From positions 1-11,513 of the forward strand of contig SLLW01000261.1 in assembly GCA_007133875.1 (NCBI GenBank): a stretch of 11,513 bases of DNA, read 5' to 3'. The position numbers and the translations under genes were made by a program. The DNA comes from Balneolales bacterium. GTDB lineage: Bacteria > Bacteroidota > Rhodothermia > Balneolales > Natronogracilivirgulaceae. The notes under the pieces are model-generated. The model saw only the letters and a program-made list of their open reading frames with translations. It had not been told where the DNA came from and did no database searches. Shown here in pieces: positions 1-7,147 of the stretch (positions within the stretch are counted from its first letter, which is position 1; each line of letters begins with the position of its first letter).

Positions 1-737
1 TCACCCCGGCCCGCACCGCTCCGGTCCGTTTCATCCGCCTGGTGACACGGATTCAAAGCCCGTACATCCCGGACTTCCGATCGTTTTTTATGGGCGATTT
101 CCGTAATGGTTTTGCGTGCGGTCGCTGACATATTGCCAATAACTACCGGCCTGCCGCTTTTTATGATACCCGCCTTTTCGGTGGCAATACTGGTGATTGT
201 TTTGCCAAGAAAATTACTGTGATCCAACCCGATGGATGTGATGACCGAAACCTCGGGATCCACGATATTGGTCGCATCGAGCCGCCCGCCAAGGCCGGTT
301 TCCAGAATGGCCATATCCACGTTCTGTTCGGCAAACCACCAGAATGCCAAAGCCGTAGTGATTTCAAAATAGCTCAGCTCCACTTCCATCAGCAGATCAC
401 CATGAAGCCTGAAGAAGCGCAGGAACTCATCATCAGGAATCATCGCACCATTTATACGAAACCGCTCACGAACCTGAAGCAGGTGCGGGGAGGTATACAG
501 TCCGCATCGATACCCCGCTCTTTGGTAAGCAAGCGCCAACATCACCGCAACACTGCCCTTGCCGTTTGTGCCGGCAAGATGAATACAGGGTACTTTTCGG
601 TGCGGATCCCCAAGTCGGCTGCAGAATGAACGGATGCGGTCCAGGCCGAGTTTGGCCGCTACCGCTCCATGCACCTGAAATGAGGGGAGCTGATCAAGAT
701 ACCGGTATACATCGGATATATGAGAAAATCGGGTCAC
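1..737 (-). CDS. folC: Folylpolyglutamate synthase / dihydrofolate synthase, N-terminal part (3' end outside window)
   Basis: This is the cytoplasmic Mur-ligase-type enzyme that adds glutamate to folates (and often to dihydropteroate) using ATP. The frame is open for 245 codons and runs off the left edge, so roughly the last 40% of a typical ~420-residue FolC is missing. The P-loop GTNGKGS is at residues 56-62, YTSPHL at 81-86, FEITTALAF at 124-132, ETGLGGRLDATN from 146, LDHSNFLG from 171 and EKAGIIK at 187-193. Known catalytic and metal ligands of the family correspond to E146, H173 and the Lys carbamylated in FolC, K188. The start is taken as GTG at 737: an in-frame stop lies at 753-755, no other good start follows it before conserved sequence, and AAGGA sits about 12 nt upstream. 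The gene is divergent from pyrD. Whether it is mono- or bifunctional cannot be judged from this part. Confidence 0.93.
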   Translation of the reverse strand, partial: MTRFSHISDVYRYLDQLPSFQVHGAVAAKLGLDRIRSFCSRLGDPHRKVPCIHLAGTNGKGSVAVMLALAYQRAGYRCGLYTSPHLLQVRERFRINGAMIPDDEFLRFFRLHGDLLMEVELSYFEITTALAFWWFAEQNVDMAILETGLGGRLDATNIVDPEVSVITSIGLDHSNFLGKTITSIATEKAGIIKSGRPVVIGNMSATARKTITEIAHKKRSEVRDVRALNPCHQADETDRSGAGRG

Positions 738-792
738 GTGCGGGGAGTGTCCTTATGCTAATTCTGATAATGATATGCCACCGAATATCGTA

Positions 793-824
793 TATTGCAA
801 TCACTTTCGCATCCATTATTTTTA
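793..824 (+). promoter_or_regulatory. Candidate pyrD promoter, Bacteroidota type
   Basis: A TTG at 795-797 is followed by exactly 19 nt and then TATTTTTA at 817-824. This is close to the Bacteroidota housekeeping pattern TTTG/TTG-N19-21-TAnnTTTG, differing at the last base of the -7 box. Transcription would begin near 830, leaving a leader of about 55 nt that is made almost entirely of the tandem repeat described separately. The match is by eye; AT-rich sequence can give such a pair by chance. Confidence 0.4.
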
Positions 825-825
825 A

Positions 826-874
826 CCGGTCTGACCTTCTGAACAAACATCCGGACAGACTTCTGAACAATCAT
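826..874 (+). repeat. Imperfect tandem repeat in the pyrD leader (2 units of ~25 bp)
   Basis: Unit 1 (826-850) and unit 2 (851-874) both start with CCGG and end with TTCTGAACAAnCAT. They differ by three substitutions and one single-base indel; the 17-bp core at 836-852 and 860-876 has one mismatch. The two units abut and finish 12 bp before the pyrD ATG. GTCTG (829-833) can also pair with CAGAC (856-860), so the leader RNA could fold. It does not resemble the PyrR-binding RNA motif as I know it. It may be a duplicated operator, a regulatory leader, or a neutral duplication. Confidence 0.75.
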
Positions 875-886
875 CCCCCGGGGGTT

Positions 887-1996
887 ATGTACAAAGAGAT
901 TATACAACCCATTCTGTTTAAACTGGATCCCGAAAAAGCACACCACCTCACCGCTGAGATGGGACAACTATTCTGCTCATTGCCTTTTTTAGGGCGACTG
1001 GCGACACAACGTCATGTCGGTAAATGGCCAGACGCGAAACAGTTTCTGATGGGATTGCGTTTTTCAAACCCGGTCGGGATAGCTGCCGGATTTGACAAAA
1101 ATGGATCATGGCCGAACCTTTTACGCTTCAGTGGTTTCGGATATGCCGAATTTGGCAGTATCACGGCACAACCATCGGACGGGAATCCACCACCACGCCT
1201 GTTCCGGCTACCGGAAGATCACGCATTAATCAATCGAATGGGATTACATAACGATGGCGCAGAAACGATATGTCGTCGTATCACAAAACTGAAATACCGT
1301 TCTCCTAAGCTCTTTCGTGATTTTCCGGCGGGCATCAATATCGCAAAAACCCATAATCCGGAGATCACCGGTGATGCTGCCATCGAAGATTATCTGTCCA
1401 GTTATCGCAGTGCCCGGACGGTGGCAGATTATATCACACTGAACATTTCGTGTCCGAACACCAAAGAGGGCATCACATTTGAAGACAGCCGCGCACTGAC
1501 GGATCTGTTGCATGGCATCAAGCAGGTCCGGTCAGCTGATGATCCGCCTTTGCTGGTCAAATTCTCCCCGGATACGCAGCTTCCAACGCTGGATGAACTG
1601 GTACAGATTTGTGAATCGTTTGATATCTCCGGATACGTGTTGTCCAATACTTCGGCAAACCGGGACGGGCTAAAAACTCCCGCTGAGCAGTTGTCGCTTA
1701 TTGGAAGCGGGGGGCTGAGTGGTGCACCGCTATTTGAACGGAATATTGCGAGGGTGGCACATGTCCGGAAACTTCTTCCTGACAACAAGATTTTGATAGG
1801 CTGTGGCGGTATTGACACCCCCGCCGGGGCTGTCCGTATGCTCAAGGCCGGCGCTCATCTGCTTCAGGTCTATACCGGATTTGTCTATGAGGGGCCGGCA
1901 TTGATACCCGCTATAAATGATGCCATCTCAGCGGAGATGGATAAGGAGAAGTGTGCCACGATGCGCGACTGGCTGCAAATGCATCACAAAAACTGA
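887..1996 (+). CDS. pyrD: Dihydroorotate dehydrogenase, class 2 (quinone-dependent) type
   Basis: This is the fourth step of UMP synthesis: dihydroorotate is oxidised to orotate with FMN, and electrons pass to membrane quinone. The 369 residues match the family's length. Residues 1-45 (LFKLDPEKAHHLT-like) are the class 2 N-terminal helical, membrane-facing part. FMN and substrate motifs are AAGFDK (66-71), INRMGLHNDG (115-124), LVKFSPD (223-229), LSNTS (252-256), GGLSG (275-279), GCGGID (305-310) and YTGF (329-332). The catalytic loop reads NISCPNT (186-192): C189 stands where class 2 enzymes normally have Ser, as in class 1 enzymes. ATG at 887 was chosen because MYKxIxPxLFKLDPEKAH is the usual start; the frame is open further upstream without family similarity. 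A proper Shine-Dalgarno is lacking; a run of five G lies just upstream. It diverges from folC and converges on the PorW-like gene. Confidence 0.95.
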   Translation: MYKEIIQPILFKLDPEKAHHLTAEMGQLFCSLPFLGRLATQRHVGKWPDAKQFLMGLRFSNPVGIAAGFDKNGSWPNLLRFSGFGYAEFGSITAQPSDGNPPPRLFRLPEDHALINRMGLHNDGAETICRRITKLKYRSPKLFRDFPAGINIAKTHNPEITGDAAIEDYLSSYRSARTVADYITLNISCPNTKEGITFEDSRALTDLLHGIKQVRSADDPPLLVKFSPDTQLPTLDELVQICESFDISGYVLSNTSANRDGLKTPAEQLSLIGSGGLSGAPLFERNIARVAHVRKLLPDNKILIGCGGIDTPAGAVRMLKAGAHLLQVYTGFVYEGPALIPAINDAISAEMDKEKCATMRDWLQMHHKN

Positions 1997-2023
1997 TTGC
2001 TGCATTTCCCGGGGGGGGCTTTT

Positions 2024-5000
2024 TTATTGCTGATGATGCAGCTGCAGCTCATACTCACACCTGGCAGGAACCGCCACACCGTAACTTGTCGGGGGATTAA
2101 ATCGCAAATGGGTATCAATTACCTGCATCAGCGATTCCATGATATCTGAATCTGCACCGGCTTCAGTATCAGCGGCTGCATCGGCTTCCGCTTCAATATC
2201 CGTATCTGCGTTGCTTTCAAAATCGGCGTCATCGTAATCATCGTAATAGTCGTCATAATACGCTTCATCATCATAGTCATCATACCCATAATCACCATAA
2301 TAATCACCATAATAATCATCATCATAATCAGCAGCATGACCATCGCTGATGACAGAAAATTCCATGGGTGATCCGTCACGACCAATGGTAACAGCGATGG
2401 TCACATTACGATGAATCATTTGGGCATCCAGAAGCTCCTGCAAGCCACTCGCTTCAAGAAACTGCTCTTCTCCACCGGCGATTTCCGGGACTCCATCCAA
2501 TTCATCACAATTATGAACCCTGCTGGTATCCACCATATCGGCCCGCACACGATCGGCATCGATTTCTTCGGCAAGCGCAGAAACCACACGGTTCCCTGAA
2601 AACTCGGGATAATCGTTTTTCAATGCGAATAATACCACCCGGGCACTATCCCAAAGTGCTCCCTCGTAGGGAAAAAGATCCTTGAAATCGGGTTCTTCAA
2701 TGTTATAATCCAGTATGCTCTGAAAATGTTCCGTTATTGATTTCCTGGCCGGACGCTCTTCTGTATCCGATTCCTGCGGCGCTGCTTCCTGATCTTCTGC
2801 TTCCTGATCTTCTGCTTCCTGTTCCTCTGTTTCCGGAGTATCTGTTTCCCTGCCATTCCGCATCTCATCAACAGAATCCCCCTCAATATTATCGGAGATG
2901 GACTCCTGCTGCTGATCCGGATCGCTTGCTGTTCCGGTTTCAAATCCATTTTCGTCCGCACCGGATCGACCCTGCGACTCACCGGGAACCGCATCATCTC
3001 CATCGTCCGTACCATGGATTTCTTCGTATTCGGGATGTATCACTGCCATGAATACGGAATCTGCCATCATTGCCCGGACCGAATCTTTGAACGCCTCCCG
3101 CTCGTTCTGTTCCTGATTCCATATGTGTCGGGTAAAAGAGAGGTCATTCAGCCGCAAGTGATATTGATCATCATCACGGGCCAACATGGCATAGTCCTGA
3201 AGTGACCGGTATAGTGCTTCCGGGGCTTTATCGTGCTCGGGATGTTTTTCGGCAAAATTCCGGAGCTTACCTGCCCGCCCTTCCGAGATATGATGTGACA
3301 ATATCTCCTCAAATGCCCTGGAGAGGCTGTCTTCCCTGCTCAGTACTTTTTCCGAAACCTGCCGTTCAAGCATATATCGGTCGGCCATACGCTCGGCATA
3401 GATGGTATTCGGATAAAAATCGACCAGTTGCATGGCATACTGCATCGCCTGTACCGAGTCTCCTGAGGAGTCATAGAGTTCGGAAAGGGAGTATATGGCC
3501 TGTGGTGCAAGTTCTGAATCAGGGAAGCGCCCCATCACATTACGGAAGTACCTGGCGGCGCTGTCGGGCATAGCCAGATTGTTGAAAAAAACGTTGCCAA
3601 TTTCGTATTCCCGGGATGCAATACTGTGCCGGGTTTCCCGCTGTTCCTCTTCGGTCAAGGGTATTTCCGCGAGATCGATGTCAACGGTAGGGGCCTGCTC
3701 ATCCGCGAGTTCCTGGATGGCACTATCGACATCATCCACCTCTTCGCCCTGATCCTCAAATTGTCTGACAATATTTATGCGTACCATCTCCATCCGCCGC
3801 CAGTCATCTACAAGCGGCCTTTGTCCCCAATACGCCTGGAAGGCCTGCCCCATCTGCTGCATCAACTGGGGATTCTGGTGATTCAGGAATCCATTTTCTG
3901 TTTCTTCATCGGCTTGTACTCCGGCCTCGTCAATGTCATCAACCGAAATCATTTGCTGGCGCTGCTGATCACGAGCCTGGGCTTCCATTTCTGCAATTTT
4001 CCGGGCTCTCACCTCTTCGATTACCGAATCGCGATCGGCAGGCGAAAGTGTACCTAACCAGAGCAGACTGTCAAGGTGATGGATTTCCTGATTGAGCCGG
4101 GAATATTCACCGTAGGACCGGGCCATGATATCAGCGTCAAAATTTTTTGGCAGAAGTTCCCTGTTTGTCGATTGCTGGGAAGAGGAATCAAAGTAGGCGG
4201 CCGTTAGGGTATAATCGAGATAATGATCCCGATGAATTTCGGCCATGCCGTAGAAAATCCGGGCTTCATCTTCGCGGGTAGGGTTTATAGAGCGGTGCCT
4301 CAGGATATCTTCATATCGTTGATAAGCTTCGGTAAACCGGCCCATATCCTGCAGTGTACGTGCGCGCTCATACTGGATTTCCGACAAGTATTCAAAGTGG
4401 CGGTCATCGCGGGACATGGATGAGAAATGGTCGTATGCCCACTCGTGATTCCCTTGTTTACGTGCGACTACCCCCATTTTTCGTTCTGCATGGTAGATGA
4501 GGTCATAGTTGGGGTTGGAGCGGTGTGTGGCCTCCTCGTACGCGGCGAACGCCTCTTCATAGTGCCCAAGAATTTCCAGCAGCTGTCCGTGCAGGAAGTG
4601 GGCACGCATTCTCATATACCGGTCACCGATATCAGGAAGCGCCTCAGCAAGGTAAACTACGGCATCTTCATACTCTTCCCGCCCCACATAAAGCTGGGCT
4701 ATAACCAATTTGACTTCGGCTTCAATTTCTGGATCCCAGTCGAATTCTGTAGAGAATAACCGTGACTGGACATAATTAATCCCTTCTGAGAAATTTTCCA
4801 TTTCCAGCGCAGCTTTTCCACGCCATAATATGGCGTTTTGCCGCATTTCCTGGTCGGTGGTGGTCGCCAGCAGTTCAACAAACTTTTGATCCGCCGAAAA
4901 ATATTGCTGTTGATAAAAATAGGACATGCCGATTAACATAATGGCATCGTCAACCCATCTGGATTGTCCATGAAAGCGGATGACATCGGCGCTTTTCTCT

Positions 5001-5251
5001 GCAGCATGTGCAAAATCACTCTGCCCGGCGCGTCGGGGAGTGGCATGTACCCGTATCGGGCGTTCCGGGTTGATCTCGATATCCTGCCGTTCCTGGGTCT
5101 CGAGGCCCCGCTCAAAACTGGTTTTGGCGTTATAATAGGTATTGAAATAGGCGTTGAAATCTCTCCATGAGCTTTGCAGAGTGGTAGAACAACTCTGCAG
5201 AAAGAGTGCGAACAGCAGCAAAACGCCTAATTTCCGGATCAAACGAACCAT
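2024..5251 (-). CDS. PorW/SprE-like TPR lipoprotein (type IX secretion-associated) with acidic C-terminal region
   Basis: The protein has 1075 residues. A lipoprotein signal peptide (residues 1-20, MVRLIRK then a hydrophobic stretch) ends at LQSC, with C21 as the lipidated residue. FNAYFNTYYNAKTSFERG (32-49), DSLLWLGTLSPADRDSVIEE (394-413) and YWGQRPLVDDWRR (474-486) recall conserved stretches of PorW/SprE, a lipoprotein linked to type IX secretion and gliding. TPR-like helical repeats cover about 80-350 and 545-690. An acidic, Gln-rich, probably disordered linker spans about 747-834. The end (about 915-971 plus 1037-1075) looks like a TonB C-terminal-type domain: GGEE, then a beta pattern VTIAVTIGRDGSP, then LRFNPP and VPARCEYELQL. 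A Asp/Tyr-rich tract (975-1036) is inserted in it. The ATG is 20 bp after the pyk stop, so co-transcription with pyk is likely; no clear Shine-Dalgarno. The PorW assignment rests on remembered motifs; a general outer-membrane TPR lipoprotein is the alternative. Confidence 0.72.
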   Translation of the reverse strand: MVRLIRKLGVLLLFALFLQSCSTTLQSSWRDFNAYFNTYYNAKTSFERGLETQERQDIEINPERPIRVHATPRRAGQSDFAHAAEKSADVIRFHGQSRWVDDAIMLIGMSYFYQQQYFSADQKFVELLATTTDQEMRQNAILWRGKAALEMENFSEGINYVQSRLFSTEFDWDPEIEAEVKLVIAQLYVGREEYEDAVVYLAEALPDIGDRYMRMRAHFLHGQLLEILGHYEEAFAAYEEATHRSNPNYDLIYHAERKMGVVARKQGNHEWAYDHFSSMSRDDRHFEYLSEIQYERARTLQDMGRFTEAYQRYEDILRHRSINPTREDEARIFYGMAEIHRDHYLDYTLTAAYFDSSSQQSTNRELLPKNFDADIMARSYGEYSRLNQEIHHLDSLLWLGTLSPADRDSVIEEVRARKIAEMEAQARDQQRQQMISVDDIDEAGVQADEETENGFLNHQNPQLMQQMGQAFQAYWGQRPLVDDWRRMEMVRINIVRQFEDQGEEVDDVDSAIQELADEQAPTVDIDLAEIPLTEEEQRETRHSIASREYEIGNVFFNNLAMPDSAARYFRNVMGRFPDSELAPQAIYSLSELYDSSGDSVQAMQYAMQLVDFYPNTIYAERMADRYMLERQVSEKVLSREDSLSRAFEEILSHHISEGRAGKLRNFAEKHPEHDKAPEALYRSLQDYAMLARDDDQYHLRLNDLSFTRHIWNQEQNEREAFKDSVRAMMADSVFMAVIHPEYEEIHGTDDGDDAVPGESQGRSGADENGFETGTASDPDQQQESISDNIEGDSVDEMRNGRETDTPETEEQEAEDQEAEDQEAAPQESDTEERPARKSITEHFQSILDYNIEEPDFKDLFPYEGALWDSARVVLFALKNDYPEFSGNRVVSALAEEIDADRVRADMVDTSRVHNCDELDGVPEIAGGEEQFLEASGLQELLDAQMIHRNVTIAVTIGRDGSPMEFSVISDGHAADYDDDYYGDYYGDYGYDDYDDEAYYDDYYDDYDDADFESNADTDIEAEADAAADTEAGADSDIMESLMQVIDTHLRFNPPTSYGVAVPARCEYELQLHHQQ
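2225..2329 (-). repeat. Low-complexity Asp/Tyr codon tract with a 12-bp tandem repeat
   Basis: Within the PorW-like gene, GAT and TAT codons dominate. Two perfect 12-bp units of ATAATCACCATA (plus-strand reading) lie at 2288-2299 and 2300-2311, followed by a partial copy; each unit encodes a GDYY period. Of residues 975-1008, 16 are Asp and 13 are Tyr. Repeats of whole codons such as this can expand or contract by replication slippage without breaking the frame. Confidence 0.85.
2782..2821 (-). repeat. 15-bp tandem repeat in the acidic linker of the PorW-like gene
   Basis: The unit CTGCTTCCTGATCTT (plus-strand reading) occurs at 2782-2796 and 2797-2811, with a 10-bp partial third copy to 2821. 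It encodes a repeated five-residue EAEDQ unit in the linker at about residues 811-823. The period is a multiple of three, so copy-number change would keep the reading frame. Confidence 0.85.
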
Positions 5252-5271
5252 GAGTTACTAAATAGTGATCC

Positions 5272-6705
5272 CTACTCGATTGTGCTTACTTTAATCATAT
5301 TGGTACTTCCGCGTTTGGCAACAGGCATTCCGGTCGCAACGACCACCCGGTGTCCTGTATTCACCAACCCGGTATCTTTCAGGTATTCTTCCATACGTTT
5401 TACGCTGACATCCGTATCGAATATTTCATCCAGCTGAACCGGGGTGACTCCCCAAACCAGCATCAGTTGCCTGCGTACATCTACGCTTTCCGTAAAAGCT
5501 ATAACGGGAACTCGTGGACGAAATTTTGCAATTCTTCGGGCTGTTGTTCCGGAATGTGTGATTGTTGCAATCAATCTGGCTTCTACCGCTTCGCCAATGG
5601 TCACGCATGAATAACTAAGTGATTCGATGATCTGTTTTTCGCGCCACTCCGGCTGAACAAAATCCAGGGTCTGATAGAGTTTATAGGCTTTGGCTTCAAT
5701 ATTGCGGCAGATTTTGTCCATATTCCGGACGGCTTCCAGGGGGAATTTGCCGGCTGCTGTTTCCCCCGAAAGCATTACAGCATCCGTTCCATCCAGAACA
5801 GCATTGGCCACATCGGAGCTTTCGGCCCTGGTGGGTCGCGGGTTGTTCATCATCGACTCAAGCATCTGGGTAGCGGTAATTACCGGCTTACCGGCGACTT
5901 TGCAGCGGTCGATGATTTCCTTCTGGATGAGCGGAACCCGTTCGCTTGCGATTTCGATACCGAGATCACCCCGTGCTACCATAACCCCGTCCGCCTGCTC
6001 GATGATATCATCGATTTCATCCAGGGCTTCCGGTTTCTCAATTTTTGCGATGATTCCGGCATTACTGCCCTGCACACGAACTTTTGAAATCAATCTCTGA
6101 ACATCCGCTGCCGTGCGGACAAACGAGATGGCGACAAAATCGACTCCCTGTTCCAGGCCGAACTTCAGATCCCTTTCATCTTTTTCGGTGATGGCCGATA
6201 TGGAGGTTTTTACATCGGGCAGGTTTACCCCTTTTCGCGGTTTCAGGAAACCGCCGTTAATAACCCGGGCGGTGATATCACCGTCAGATATCTTGACGAT
6301 TTTCAACTCCATCAGCCCGTCGTCCATCAATATCGTATTGCCCTGCTTGACATCCTGGGCCAGATTGGGATAATCAATAGGAATAATTTCATGATCTCCT
6401 TCCACATCGTCGGGGGTCAGTTTGACATAGGAGTGGGTTTCCAGCATGGCCCCTTCCCCCTTCATCCGTCCGACCCGGATTTTCGGGCCCTGCAGATCCA
6501 TCAAAATCGGAACGGTCACACCAAGTTTTTCCGAGATTTCCCTGATGTTTTCAATATTTTTTTTGTGAACATCATGGGTTCCGTGTGAAAAATTGAGCCG
6601 TACGACATTCATCCCGCTGCGGATGAGTCGTTCAATCATTTCGGGTGTGTTGGTGCTCGGGCCGATGGTGCAAACCAATTTGGTTCGGCGATCATTGAAG
6701 TTCAT
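5272..6705 (-). CDS. pyk: Pyruvate kinase
   Basis: It makes pyruvate and ATP from phosphoenolpyruvate and ADP, the last step of glycolysis, in the cytoplasm as a tetramer. At 477 residues it has the normal bacterial length without an extra C-terminal domain. VCTIGPST (11-18) and VRLNFSHG (35-42) begin the A domain; MDLQGPKIRVG (69-79) leads into the B domain, which ends near 165. The catalytic Lys is K221 in AKIEKPE, with metal ligands E223 and D247 (VARGDLGIE). ATQMLESM (278-285) and DGTDAVMLSGETAAGK (305-320) are family signatures. The C domain (about 345-477) has THSGTTARRI (383-392), which lies where the effector-phosphate loop of FBP-activated enzymes is found; FBP control is inference. 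ATG at 6705 gives the standard N-terminus; upstream is an A-rich AAAAGAAAA rather than a strong Shine-Dalgarno. It probably heads a unit with the lipoprotein gene 20 bp downstream. Confidence 0.97.
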   Translation of the reverse strand: MNFNDRRTKLVCTIGPSTNTPEMIERLIRSGMNVVRLNFSHGTHDVHKKNIENIREISEKLGVTVPILMDLQGPKIRVGRMKGEGAMLETHSYVKLTPDDVEGDHEIIPIDYPNLAQDVKQGNTILMDDGLMELKIVKISDGDITARVINGGFLKPRKGVNLPDVKTSISAITEKDERDLKFGLEQGVDFVAISFVRTAADVQRLISKVRVQGSNAGIIAKIEKPEALDEIDDIIEQADGVMVARGDLGIEIASERVPLIQKEIIDRCKVAGKPVITATQMLESMMNNPRPTRAESSDVANAVLDGTDAVMLSGETAAGKFPLEAVRNMDKICRNIEAKAYKLYQTLDFVQPEWREKQIIESLSYSCVTIGEAVEARLIATITHSGTTARRIAKFRPRVPVIAFTESVDVRRQLMLVWGVTPVQLDEIFDTDVSVKRMEEYLKDTGLVNTGHRVVVATGMPVAKRGSTNMIKVSTIE

Positions 6706-6742
6706 GCAAATTTTCTTTTAGTGCGATGATAGACATATTGGC

Positions 6743-6750
6743 TAAATATA
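6743..6750 (-). promoter_or_regulatory. Possible pyk -7 element (TATATTTA)
   Basis: Read on the minus strand, TATATTTA lies about 40 nt upstream of the pyk ATG and matches TAnnTTTG except for the last base. No convincing TTG/TTTG box is found 19-21 nt upstream, so this is only a weak candidate. Confidence 0.25.
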
Positions 6751-7013
6751 GGGTCTTGCAAGAGAAAATGCCGATTCAATTCCTTCAAATAGAAAGATAA
6801 AAAAAACATGTTTGAATAATTGCCCAAGTTACTAATGGGATTGATACAGACCCTTCCCCGCATTTCGTTTCACATATTCATCACCCACTACTGCTCTTAT
6901 TTAGTCGCTCAAACCCATTGGGTGTACAGATCATCGGGCGTCCTCGGCAGTCGCGTCAGATCTTGATATGAATGGCATCGATCTGTCAGATGCGAAGCAG
7001 TGGCAGAAACTCT

Positions 7014-7050
7014 GGGTACATTCAGAACTTAGGATGTACTTTTCGTTTTA
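7014..7050 (+). terminator. Terminator-like hairpin on the plus strand, no gene assigned
   Basis: GTACATTC (7016-7023) pairs with GGATGTAC (7032-7039), including one G-T pair, around an 8-nt loop; two further G-T pairs could extend the base. The stem is followed on the plus strand by TTTTCGTTTT, a T-rich tail as in intrinsic terminators. On the minus strand no T tract follows. It faces the susD terminator only about 13 bp away, as convergent transcripts would, but no plus-strand gene precedes it in this interval. The stem is not GC-rich, so it may be fortuitous. Confidence 0.35.
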
Positions 7051-7062
7051 ACGAGCATCTGG

Positions 7063-7105
7063 AAAAAAAGAAACCCCTTCACCGCAAGTGCGATAAAGGG
7101 GTTTC
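7063..7105 (-). terminator. Intrinsic terminator of the susC-susD unit
   Basis: On the minus strand, a perfect 10-bp stem GAAACCCCTT / AAGGGGTTTC (7096-7105 with 7070-7079) encloses a 16-nt loop that can itself pair CGC/GCG (7083-7085 with 7090-7092). It is followed by seven T (7063-7069). It lies about 42 bp after the susD stop and so should end the susCD transcript. Confidence 0.92.
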
Positions 7106-7147
7106 AGATAACATTGAGGTATAACTGTTAATTGACAGTAAACCCTG

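Larger units (their letters stand above)
6706..7062. other. Gene-poor interval upstream of pyk
   Basis: These 357 bp contain no coding sequence I can support. The left 140 bp are AT-rich and should hold the pyk promoter and leader. The right part (about 6905-7050) is less AT-rich and has several short inverted repeats: ACCC/GGGT with a 3-nt loop at 6913-6923, CAGATC (6957-6962) with GATCTG (6980-6985), GCATC (6975-6979) with GATGC (6989-6993), and a stronger hairpin at 7014-7041. The heptamer GTCAGAT occurs twice, 30 bp apart (6955-6961 and 6985-6991). Two short open stretches (plus 6968-7051; minus 6909-7028, without ATG) are not recognisable proteins. Confidence 0.6.

Noticed and set aside
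1..3. TGA at the extreme left edge (minus strand) as the folC stop
   Set aside because: It is out of frame with the folC reading frame fixed by GTNGKGS and EKAGIIK; the last visible codons read GGT then an incomplete codon.
566..886. Upstream extension of the pyrD frame by 107 codons
   Set aside because: It runs antisense through folC and the spacer, shows no family similarity, and the normal PyrD N-terminus begins at 887. The LLNKHPDR/LLNNHPPG repeat in this frame is a by-product of the DNA repeat.
2128..2385. 85-codon Met/Ile-rich minus-strand frame
   Set aside because: It is a frame-shifted reading of the Asp/Tyr codon repeat inside the PorW-like gene, which explains its composition.
6909..7051. 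Short coding-like stretches in the pyk-susD interval (plus 6968-7051, 27 aa; minus 6909-7028, 39 codons)
   Set aside because: Neither has a ribosome binding site, the minus one has no ATG, they overlap each other in antisense, and neither resembles a protein I know.
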